DNA of 15,599 bases, from assembly GCA_031270205.1 (NCBI GenBank), contig JAISYA010000100.1:1-15599 (forward strand). Direction: 5' to 3'. Source of the DNA: Treponema sp. GTDB taxonomy: Bacteria > Spirochaetota > Spirochaetia > Treponematales > Breznakiellaceae. Of the stretch, positions 7,525 through 14,051 are shown piece by piece (positions within the stretch are counted from its first letter, which is position 1; each line of letters opens with the position of its first letter). The notes beneath the pieces were generated by a model. It was not told where the DNA came from and did not search any database. It worked only from the letters and a program-made list of their open reading frames with translations. Made by a program: the position numbers and the translations under genes.

Positions 7525-10002
7525 TTACAACGCCTGCTCGGTGCGGCCTATGATGTCGTCCTGGGTTTCCCTGGAAAGCACGTTGAAGAACGCGCTGTAG
7601 CCGGCCACGCGGACAATGAGGTCCCGGTGTTTCTCCGGGTGGGCCTGGGCGTCCAGGAGGACGGCGCGGGAAACCACGTTAAACTGCACGTGGAAGCCTT
7701 CAAGGCGGTTAAAGAACGCGCGGAGGAGGGCGGCCAGTTTTTGCCGGTCTTCAGGTTTTTCCAGCATCCGGGGGGTGATTTTTTGATTGAGCAGCACGCC
7801 GCCGGTGATCTCCCGCGTGGGCAGCTTGGACACGGATTTGAATACCGCGGTCGGCCCTTTCCGGTCCATGGCGTGTGAGGGCGAGCAGCCTTCGGCTAAC
7901 GGTTCCCCGGCCTTGCGGCCATCGGGGGTGGCAAGGGTTCCCGCGCCCTGGGGTACGTTAGCCGAAATCGAGGAAGTGCCGGCGTAGTAAACGCCGCCGA
8001 CAGGCCCCCGGCCGTAGCGGGTATTGCGGTACTTCTTCATCTCGTCAATGTAAATATCGTAAGCTCTGCGGATAAGTAAATCGGCATAATTGTCATCGTT
8101 TCCGTATTTCGGAGCCGCGAGCAGCAGGTTCCGGATTTCCCCGTTGCGCTCTCCCTCGAAATTTGCCAGGAGGGCGTCCCAGAGTTCCGCGGCGCTCATG
8201 CTTTTGTCTTCAAAGACGCATTTTTTAATAGCCGCAAGGGAATCGGCGAGGTTAGCGATACCCACCTGCAAGTCGCTGATAAAATCGTATACGGCCCCGC
8301 CTTCTTTCAGGTTCAGGCCGCGCTCAATACAGTCGTCGCAGAGGGCGGAACAGAGGATGTCCGCGGTATCCCGTTCCAGCACGGTATCAGCCGAAGAATC
8401 GATGATCACGCACTGGCGGGTAAAATCACGGATGATCCGTTCCCACGCTTCCATCACCTCATCAAAGCTCCGCATGTCCCTGAAGTGTTTTACGCTGGGG
8501 AGCGGTTTTGCGTCGGAGCCGGGAAGCCGCCTGCCCGATTGGGGGTCCACCCCGTCGTTCAGGGCGATGAGCAGCGACTTGGGAAAATTGAGGAAACTCA
8601 TGCCGGTACAGCGGTAGCCCCATTTGCCGGGGACCGCCACTTCCACGCAGCCTATGGCGCTGTAGTTCCAGGCATCTTCTTTCTTTACGCCTTTTTCGAT
8701 AAACGAGGGAATAATCACCTCGTCGCTGTTAAAGGCGGGCATGCCGAAACCGAGGCGCACCACCTCAATACACTCGGCCATAAAGGCGTCGGCGAGGCCC
8801 CGGTGGTAACGCACCGTCAAGTTCGGCTGGGGAAGCCTGGTCCGGGCCACGCTACGCAGTATTAAACGGCTGACCGGATTGACCGCGTCACGGGGATTGC
8901 CTTCCGCGTCAAGGACCTGGCCGCCGACGGTTACGTTCTGGTACAGGGGGGAACCGGCGGAAAACCGGGTATGGGTCCAGCTTCTAATTTTGTTAATCGT
9001 AAACGTTTTTAGCCAGAGATTAACCAAAAGCTCGCAGGCCCCTTCTTCGGTGATCTTCCCCTCGGCAAGGTCTTTCAGGTAAAAAGGATTCAGGTACTGG
9101 TCCATGCGGCCATAAGAAAGTGAATGGCCGTTGCTTTCAATCTGAAGACAAAGATGAACCAGCCAGAGGGACTGAACGGCTTCGTAGAAAGTTTCCGCCT
9201 TTTCGTAGGGAACCTTGTTCAAAATACGGCTCATTTCAAGCAATTCGGCCCCGCGTTTTTCATCGGGATCGCTTTGGACCGTTTCAAAAGCCAAATCGGC
9301 GTAACGTTTGGCAAAGGCCCTGGTGGCGTCGATGACTATGATCACCGCCCGGTAAAAGTAGGAGCGGGCGAGGTTCCGGTAATCGGTTAAATCCAGTTCG
9401 TCAAGTTTTTGCTCCGCCCGCTGCCGGTATTCCCCAAGGCCCGCCTCAAGCAGACGCTTGTAGTTTACCGCCACGTGCGCGTCTCCTGAGGTGATGTTTC
9501 CCTCGGCCTTGATGATCCCCAGATCGTATAACACTCTGGCCGATTCGGGCATGGCGGCCAGGCCCCGGTCTTTGACGGTGTTGTGCTCCCAGAAGGGGGC
9601 AATCTCCCTAAGCCGCGCCTTGTTTTCTTCGGTAATATAGAAACGGTCGCCTGAACGTTTGTCAAACTGATCAAGCTCGGCGATAACCCAGTCCATGGCG
9701 TATTCGGGGAAAATCGGCGCGGAGCGGTTGCTTGAGGCCTGATTGCCCGCGAGCAGGGTCTGTTTTTCGATATAGATACTCATCCGTTCAAGGACATTTT
9801 TGTACATCAGCGCCCGGCGTATCGCCAAAGGCTGATCCATATTGGCCCGGTAAATTTCAGTGGTGATCAGCGCCCGCTCGGCGCAAACGTGGGGCTTTGC
9901 GGCCAAGAGATCTTCTCGAAAATCCTGCATTCTCCCTGAAAGTTCCCCAAAGTAATTAAGCGCGGGGCCTTTAACTGTCCCGCTGATTCCGTTGTGTAAC
10001 AT
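7525..10002 (-). CDS. glycyl radical enzyme of the GCVE (dehydratase/lyase) type
   Basis: This 825-residue anaerobic radical enzyme is a relative of pyruvate formate-lyase. Known family members cleave C-C, C-O, C-N or C-S bonds with a thiyl radical made from a backbone glycyl radical. The glycyl loop is RVAGYSA with Gly801; the thiyl cysteine is in GCVE (Cys452, general base Glu454). GCVE, rather than the paired cysteines of true pyruvate formate-lyase, places it with glycerol or propanediol dehydratases, choline lyase, isethionate lyase and related enzymes. The PQPNLTVRYH, GFGMPAFNSDEVIIPSF and ATPDGRKAGEPLAEGCSPSH blocks are intact, and the length is normal. The ATG at 10002 was chosen because a GAGGAG ribosome binding site precedes it; it lies one base after the ROK stop codon (TAA-A-ATG), so the genes are coupled. 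The segment after GCVE (VAVPGKWGYRCTGMSFLNF) is not one I can tie to a characterised substrate. Confidence 0.93.
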   Translation of the reverse strand: MLHNGISGTVKGPALNYFGELSGRMQDFREDLLAAKPHVCAERALITTEIYRANMDQPLAIRRALMYKNVLERMSIYIEKQTLLAGNQASSNRSAPIFPEYAMDWVIAELDQFDKRSGDRFYITEENKARLREIAPFWEHNTVKDRGLAAMPESARVLYDLGIIKAEGNITSGDAHVAVNYKRLLEAGLGEYRQRAEQKLDELDLTDYRNLARSYFYRAVIIVIDATRAFAKRYADLAFETVQSDPDEKRGAELLEMSRILNKVPYEKAETFYEAVQSLWLVHLCLQIESNGHSLSYGRMDQYLNPFYLKDLAEGKITEEGACELLVNLWLKTFTINKIRSWTHTRFSAGSPLYQNVTVGGQVLDAEGNPRDAVNPVSRLILRSVARTRLPQPNLTVRYHRGLADAFMAECIEVVRLGFGMPAFNSDEVIIPSFIEKGVKKEDAWNYSAIGCVEVAVPGKWGYRCTGMSFLNFPKSLLIALNDGVDPQSGRRLPGSDAKPLPSVKHFRDMRSFDEVMEAWERIIRDFTRQCVIIDSSADTVLERDTADILCSALCDDCIERGLNLKEGGAVYDFISDLQVGIANLADSLAAIKKCVFEDKSMSAAELWDALLANFEGERNGEIRNLLLAAPKYGNDDNYADLLIRRAYDIYIDEMKKYRNTRYGRGPVGGVYYAGTSSISANVPQGAGTLATPDGRKAGEPLAEGCSPSHAMDRKGPTAVFKSVSKLPTREITGGVLLNQKITPRMLEKPEDRQKLAALLRAFFNRLEGFHVQFNVVSRAVLLDAQAHPEKHRDLIVRVAGYSAFFNVLSRETQDDIIGRTEQAL

Positions 10003-10003
10003 T

Positions 10004-10975
10004 TTATGCTTCTCCTCTCTCGATACTGAAGGCCATCTCGGCGGCGCCCAAAACCCCGCAGTGTTCCTTACATTCCGCAGTCTTAAAGTACACCGGCCGT
10101 TCATCATGATTATAACTATCAAAGGCGCTTCGAACGGGGCCGATGAGTTTTTCTCCCATTTTGACCAGGCCGCCTCCTATTACAAAACAATTTACATTAC
10201 AGCTAACATACAGATTGAAAAACCACACCCCAAACCAGTGAACCATCTGGTTAAAGGCCCGTATTGCCAGGGAGTCTCCCGCGTCAAAGGCTTTTTCCAG
10301 GACAATACTGTCGATATTATCAACGCCTCCGGCAATATCGGTCATGACCGTTTTTTCGCCCGCGGCTATCCATTGTTTGATATGCTTCACGATCATCGAA
10401 CCTGAACACCATGACATATAACAGCCCCGGTTGCCGCAGCCGCACTCAAGCCCCTCGCCGGGGGTGGCAATCATGTGGCCGCTTTCCCCGGCCCAGCCGT
10501 AGGTTCCCCTGAACGGCTTTCCGTTTATTATCAGCGCCGAAGAGATGCCGGTACTCATGGGACAGTAAAACATCAGGTCAAAACCCCGGCCCGCGCCGTA
10601 ACGGTACTCGGCTATGGCCGCGGCGCGGCTGTCGTTGTCGAGGATCACCGGAACGTCCCCCAGTTTCCGCGAAAGATACGAGCGGGCGGGAAATTCTTTT
10701 ATCCTGACCAGGTTGCTTGTTTTTATGATATAGCCCTCTTCGTAGAGGATGAACGAAGGCACCCCCATGCCGACCCCCAGAAGCGCTTCTTTTTTAATAC
10801 CGCAGGCGGCGATTAGTTCCGTAACATTCGCGGCGATTTCATCGAAAAATTCCTCCGGGGAAGATTCGGCGTTTGAGGGATGGGTCAAGCCGCGGATGAT
10901 ATTTTTCCGCGAGTCAAGCACCCCGTAAGCGGTCTTGGTTCCGCCGACATCAATTCCTATAGCGAACCGTTCCAT
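10004..10975 (-). CDS. ROK-family protein (sugar kinase or sugar-sensing)
   Basis: This 323-residue protein belongs to the ROK family, which includes glucokinases, allose and N-acetylmannosamine kinases. The phosphate-binding motif GIDVGGTKTAYGVLD starts at residue 7. The catalytic aspartate is in ILDNDSRAAA (Asp115). The ROK sugar-binding E-x-x-H is in WAGESGHM (Glu164, His167), and the zinc cluster is CGCGNRGC (Cys178, 180, 185 with His167). The glutamate that normally follows the last cysteine is replaced (GCYMSW), a minor departure. There is no N-terminal helix-turn-helix, so it is a kinase rather than a NagC-type repressor. The ATG at 10975 has AAGGAG six bases upstream; a TTG start 24 bases further out is less likely. 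It is first in the operon with the glycyl radical enzyme, pointing to a phosphorylated or sugar-derived substrate. Confidence 0.9.
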   Translation of the reverse strand: MERFAIGIDVGGTKTAYGVLDSRKNIIRGLTHPSNAESSPEEFFDEIAANVTELIAACGIKKEALLGVGMGVPSFILYEEGYIIKTSNLVRIKEFPARSYLSRKLGDVPVILDNDSRAAAIAEYRYGAGRGFDLMFYCPMSTGISSALIINGKPFRGTYGWAGESGHMIATPGEGLECGCGNRGCYMSWCSGSMIVKHIKQWIAAGEKTVMTDIAGGVDNIDSIVLEKAFDAGDSLAIRAFNQMVHWFGVWFFNLYVSCNVNCFVIGGGLVKMGEKLIGPVRSAFDSYNHDERPVYFKTAECKEHCGVLGAAEMAFSIERGEA

Positions 10976-10998
10976 GCCCCTCTCCTTCCTATAACGCA

Positions 10999-11027
10999 AA
11001 TGTAGACCATAAATTTGTTTCTGTCAA
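10999..11027 (-). promoter_or_regulatory. sigma70 promoter of the ROK-glycyl radical enzyme operon
   Basis: On the minus strand, an exact TTGACA (11027-11022) is followed after 17 bp by TACATT (11004-10999). The predicted transcript starts near 10992 and includes the AAGGAG ribosome binding site at 10987-10982. Confidence 0.85.
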
Positions 11028-11055
11028 GTAATTTGTTACCAAAATAATAAATTTG
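11010..11055. repeat. phased TAAATTTG repeats in a divergent promoter region
   Basis: TAAATTTG occurs at 11010-11017 and 11048-11055, with a one-base-shorter TAATTTG at 11029-11035. The three copies start 19 bp apart, close to two helical turns, so they lie on one DNA face. They overlap and flank the minus-strand -35 box and lie upstream of the activase promoter, as expected for an activator or repressor of both transcripts. The sequence is AT-rich, so some repetition is expected by chance. Confidence 0.4.
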
Positions 11056-11074
11056 CTTGTTTTAATAATTTTTA

Positions 11075-11104
11075 TCGGCACAATACCGAAAATTCCATTA
11101 TACT
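11075..11104 (+). promoter_or_regulatory. candidate promoter of the activase gene (leaderless)
   Basis: TATACT at 11099-11104 is five of six to consensus and lies exactly six bases before the ATG at 11111. TCGGCA (11075-11080) is a four-of-six -35 with an 18-bp spacer. No ribosome binding site precedes the ATG, so the message is probably leaderless. Confidence 0.5.
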
Positions 11105-11110
11105 ATCAAT

Positions 11111-11878
11111 ATGACAGCGACCGGCCTGCTTTTCAATATCCAGAAATTCAGCCTCCACGACGGCCCCGGCATCAGGACCGTGGTTTTCTTCAAGGGCTGC
11201 CCCCTTTCCTGCAAGTGGTGTTCAAACCCTGAATCCCAGCGGGCGGAACCCTGCCTGCTCCGTGACGGCGGCAAAAGCGTCCCGGATTCGCGGGAATACT
11301 CCCTTGAGGAAACCCTGGAAATCTGCCTTGAGGACAGGCCTTTTTACGAGGAATCAGGCGGCGGCGTTACCCTGTCAGGCGGGGAGGTGTTGACCCAGCG
11401 GCAATTCGCCGCAGAACTGCTGCGCGCCCTGAAACGGGAAAGCATTCACACCGCTATTGAAACTTCCGGGTATGCCCCGCGGAAGGTTTTTGAGGAAGTA
11501 AGTAAAGAGGCGGATTTGCTGCTTTTTGACATCAAGCATTTTGACGAGGAGCGCCACATTGAGGGAACCGGCGCCGGCCGCGCCCCCATTATTGCCAATT
11601 TGAAAAGCGCCCTGGCCTCCGGCAAGACACTGCTTCCCCGTCTGCCGCTTATACCGGGGTATAACGATTCTCCCGAAGACGCGCGGGGCTTTGCCTCGCT
11701 GCTCGTATCGCTGGGGGCGAAACGGGTACAGATCCTCCCCTTTCACCAGTTCGGTGAAAAAAAGTACGACATGCTGGGCCTCCCCTACCCCATGCGCGGC
11801 TTTCCCCAGCTTCACCCCGAAGATTTGGAAGAATTCAGGGGGATAATCGCCGGACAGGGCATTGATTGTTTTTTTTGA
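11111..11878 (+). CDS. glycyl radical enzyme activating protein (radical SAM)
   Basis: This 255-residue radical-SAM enzyme should use a [4Fe-4S] cluster and S-adenosylmethionine to install the glycyl radical on the enzyme encoded divergently. The activase start motif SLHDGPGIRTVVFFKGC is present, with the cluster cysteines in CPLSCKWC (Cys30, 34, 37). The downstream GGGVTLSGGEVLTQ block contacts SAM, and the later ETSGYA and DIKHFD strands are in place. Activases of GCVE-type enzymes usually carry an inserted ferredoxin domain with two CxxCxxxC clusters after the first motif, giving about 300 residues. Here that segment is reduced to about ten residues with a single Cys, so the auxiliary clusters are absent, as in PflA. 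No Shine-Dalgarno is visible before the ATG. The radical-SAM activase call is firm; pairing with the divergent enzyme is inferred from adjacency. Confidence 0.92.
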   Translation: MTATGLLFNIQKFSLHDGPGIRTVVFFKGCPLSCKWCSNPESQRAEPCLLRDGGKSVPDSREYSLEETLEICLEDRPFYEESGGGVTLSGGEVLTQRQFAAELLRALKRESIHTAIETSGYAPRKVFEEVSKEADLLLFDIKHFDEERHIEGTGAGRAPIIANLKSALASGKTLLPRLPLIPGYNDSPEDARGFASLLVSLGAKRVQILPFHQFGEKKYDMLGLPYPMRGFPQLHPEDLEEFRGIIAGQGIDCFF

Positions 11879-11910
11879 GAAGCCGGACCGCTGCGCGCTT
11901 ACCCGGGATA

Positions 11911-11939
11911 TAGAACCCCTCCCCCATTTTGTGTATACT
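11911..11939 (+). promoter_or_regulatory. candidate promoter of dnaX (leaderless)
   Basis: TATACT (11934-11939) lies exactly six bases before the chosen dnaX ATG at 11946. TAGAAC (11911-11916) is a weak -35 with a 17-bp spacer. It sits in the 67-bp gap after the activase gene. Confidence 0.45.
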
Positions 11940-11945
11940 ACAGGC

Positions 11946-13553
11946 ATGGTAGATTCAACGGCCCCGGTATATGAAGTAACCGCCACGAAACGTCGGCCCA
12001 AAACGTTTGACGAGCTGGTGGGCCAGGAATTCGTGGTTTCCACTTTGAAAAATTCCCTGCAAAGCGGGCGAATTGCCCACGCCTACCTTTTTTCAGGACC
12101 GAGGGGTTGCGGCAAAACGAGCGCGGCCCGCATCCTCGCCCGTTCTCTGAACTGCGAAAAAGGACCGGCGCAGGGGCCGTGCGGGGCCTGCGAAAACTGC
12201 CTGGCCATCGGCCGGGGCGCGAGCATTGACGTGATCGAAATCGACGGCGCTTCCAACACCTCGGTCGACGGCGTGCGGCAGATTAAGGACGAGGTGCTCT
12301 TTCCGCCCCAGGCCGGGCGCTACAAGGTCTACATCATCGACGAAGTGCACATGCTTTCCAACAACGCTTTCAACGCCCTGCTCAAAACCATTGAGGAGCC
12401 GCCGCCCTATATCATTTTCATCTTTGCCACCACGGAGCTGCACAAGGTTCCCGCCACCATAAAAAGCCGCTGTCAGCAGTTCAATTTCAGACTCATCCCC
12501 ATTGAGACCATTCAGGGGATACTGAAAAAAATCTGCGGCGAGATGGGGATTGAGGCTGAGGACGAGGCCCTGTTCTGGATCGCAAGGGAATCCACCGGCA
12601 GCCTGCGGGACGCCTTTACCCTCTTTGACCAGGCGGCCTCTTTTTCCGGGGGCAGCATCCGAAGCGCCCTCATCCGGGAGAAGCTGGGGCTCGTGGGCCT
12701 TGAAAAACTCAACGCCCTTGCGGAAGCCTGCGCCGCAAACGACACGGCGCGGGCCTTCGCCCTGAGCGATGAAATTCTCAGTTCCGGCGTCGCCATTGAA
12801 CAGTTTGTGATTGACCTCGCCGGTTATTACCGGAGCCTCCTCCTGCTGAAAAACGGCGTTGAGCGGGAATCCCTTCTGGGCTACAGCCCCCGCCTGTTTT
12901 CCGCCAGGGCGCTGGAAACGTTTGACGGAGTCCGGCTTGAACAGGCCCTGGATCTGCTCCTTGCCTGTTACCGGGATATCCGTTACTCCGTGTCCGCCCG
13001 TTTCGAGCTTGAGACCGCGATTTCAAAACTGTCCTGGCTTTCCCATTGGGTCTCTCCGCCGGAACTGAAAGCCGCCATGGAAAAAGCGCAGAGCGCGCTG
13101 CGTTCACCGCCCGCTCCCGGCGGATTGGTTTCGCATAACAGGCAGGATACGCCTCACACGGCAGCGGAGGAAACGGCCCGCCCTTTAGCCGGGGGGGCGG
13201 GTCCCCCGGAAGCCTTTGAAGCGGCCCCCGTGATCCCCGCAAAGACCGGACCGGATGAAAGCCGCCGGTTTAACACGGAAACGCGGAAACGGAATGATAA
13301 CGCCGCGGGCGGGGGGCATTCCCTGTCGGAAGACTTCAGGCGGATGTTGGCCGCCAGGGCAGGCGGTAACGCGGCTTTCGGCGGCGGCGGGCCTGAAGGC
13401 GGCGTTCATATTGACGCGGATGAAGACGAAGATGACGCCCCCCCCTGGAGGGGGATTACGCATAACGGCGGCGCTGCCGCGCCGAATGAGCCGGAAACGC
13501 CTCCCCAGGTGGAGCGCCTTCTCAGGGTGATCCCCGGGATCACTGTTCAATAG
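11946..13553 (+). CDS. dnaX: DNA polymerase III clamp-loader subunit gamma/tau
   Basis: This 535-residue AAA+ ATPase is a core part of the replicative clamp loader. The N-terminal block TKRRPKTFDELVGQEFVV is typical of DnaX. Walker A is GPRGCGKT (51-58). The zinc site uses Cys70, 79, 82 and 85, Walker B is YIIDEVHML, sensor 1 is FATTE and the SRC arginine finger is near Arg175. The C-terminal third, from about residue 380, is low-complexity, rich in Pro, Gly and acidic residues, and shows no recognisable tau domain IV-V, so polymerase and helicase contacts may differ. The ATG at 11946 gives a normal DnaX start; an in-frame reading from 11862 would overlap the activase gene. No Shine-Dalgarno is present. 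ybaB and recR follow, the usual bacterial order. Confidence 0.95.
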   Translation: MVDSTAPVYEVTATKRRPKTFDELVGQEFVVSTLKNSLQSGRIAHAYLFSGPRGCGKTSAARILARSLNCEKGPAQGPCGACENCLAIGRGASIDVIEIDGASNTSVDGVRQIKDEVLFPPQAGRYKVYIIDEVHMLSNNAFNALLKTIEEPPPYIIFIFATTELHKVPATIKSRCQQFNFRLIPIETIQGILKKICGEMGIEAEDEALFWIARESTGSLRDAFTLFDQAASFSGGSIRSALIREKLGLVGLEKLNALAEACAANDTARAFALSDEILSSGVAIEQFVIDLAGYYRSLLLLKNGVERESLLGYSPRLFSARALETFDGVRLEQALDLLLACYRDIRYSVSARFELETAISKLSWLSHWVSPPELKAAMEKAQSALRSPPAPGGLVSHNRQDTPHTAAEETARPLAGGAGPPEAFEAAPVIPAKTGPDESRRFNTETRKRNDNAAGGGHSLSEDFRRMLAARAGGNAAFGGGGPEGGVHIDADEDEDDAPPWRGITHNGGAAAPNEPETPPQVERLLRVIPGITVQ

Positions 13554-13554
13554 G

Positions 13555-13584
13555 GTTGTTCGGAAGCTTCAGTTTCCGAATAAC
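13555..13584. repeat. inverted repeat (stem-loop) after dnaX
   Basis: The sequence GTTGTTCGGAA (13555-13565) pairs with TTCCGAATAAC (13574-13584) through 11 pairs including one G-T. The loop GCTTCAGT can close two further pairs. It begins one base after the dnaX stop codon. No T-run follows on either strand, so it is not a classical terminator. Confidence 0.75.
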
Positions 13585-13598
13585 TTCCTTATAAAACC

Positions 13599-13619
13599 GC
13601 AAAATGCGGAGCATTTTGC
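13599..13619. repeat. perfect 9-bp hairpin between dnaX and ybaB
   Basis: GCAAAATGC (13599-13607) and GCATTTTGC (13611-13619) are exact inverted copies separated by GGA. There is no T-tract, so transcript stability or processing is more likely than intrinsic termination. Confidence 0.8.
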
Positions 13620-13621
13620 AA

Positions 13622-13679
13622 GACTTGTTCGGGAACCCGCAGGCTTTAGCCCGCTGTTAAACAGATTCCCGAACAAGTC
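13622..13679. repeat. perfect 14-bp inverted repeat upstream of ybaB
   Basis: GACTTGTTCGGGAA (13622-13635) pairs perfectly with TTCCCGAACAAGTC (13666-13679). The 30-base interior contains a smaller imperfect stem GCAGGC/GCCCGC. The arms share the TTGTTCGG core with the stem-loop at 13555-13584, suggesting a repeat family. It ends 18 bases before the ybaB start, so it will sit in the ybaB-recR leader or the dnaX-ybaB intercistronic RNA. Confidence 0.8.
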
Positions 13680-13697
13680 AAACAATTGGAGCCGGAG

Positions 13698-14051
13698 ATG
13701 AATATCAACCCCCTGGACATTTTAAAAAACGCCCAGAAAATACAGGAGCAGATGGGCGCTTTTCAGGAAAAACTCGGTTCCATCAGCGCCACCGGTTCCT
13801 CCGGGGGCGGCATGGTCGAGGTTGATCTCAACGGAAAAATTGAAGTCCTCGCCGTGCGCATCGCTCCTGAAGCCGTGGAAGGCGGCGACATCGAAATGCT
13901 TCAGGACCTGGTAACGGCCGCTTTTTCCAGCGGTCTTGAAAAAGTGAAGGAAGCGATAAACAGGGAGATGGGCGCCATGGCCGGCGGCCTCGGCCTTTCC
14001 GGTATTTCGGGCCTGCCCGGTTTCCCCGGCGGTTTTTCGGGGGCTTCGTGA
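13698..14051 (+). CDS. ybaB: YbaB/EbfC-family nucleoid-associated protein
   Basis: This 117-residue small DNA-binding protein forms tweezer-like dimers; homologues bind DNA with little specificity. It has the typical N-terminal amphipathic helix NPLDILKNAQKIQEQM, then the glycine-rich GSSGGGMVEVDLNGK strand turn, then VRIAPEAVEGGDIEMLQDLVTAAFSSGLEKVKE. The C-terminal GGLGLSGISGLPGFPGG tail is the expected flexible end. The ATG at 13698 has GGAG six bases upstream and gives the normal start; a TTG 12 bases further out is less likely. Its stop overlaps the recR start (GTGA), so the two are coupled. Its position between dnaX and recR is widely conserved. Confidence 0.93.
   Translation: MNINPLDILKNAQKIQEQMGAFQEKLGSISATGSSGGGMVEVDLNGKIEVLAVRIAPEAVEGGDIEMLQDLVTAAFSSGLEKVKEAINREMGAMAGGLGLSGISGLPGFPGGFSGAS

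Noticed and set aside
10003..10122. Upstream extension of the glycyl radical enzyme into the ROK gene
   Set aside because: The extra residues are out of frame with ROK coding sequence and lack family similarity, while a GAGGAG site precedes the ATG at 10002.
12522..12532. Seven-A run in dnaX as a frameshift site
   Set aside because: It lies in the early helical domain and reads normally as L-K-K-I-C; no stimulatory hairpin or Shine-Dalgarno arrangement is evident, and a truncated product would lack part of the ATPase module.
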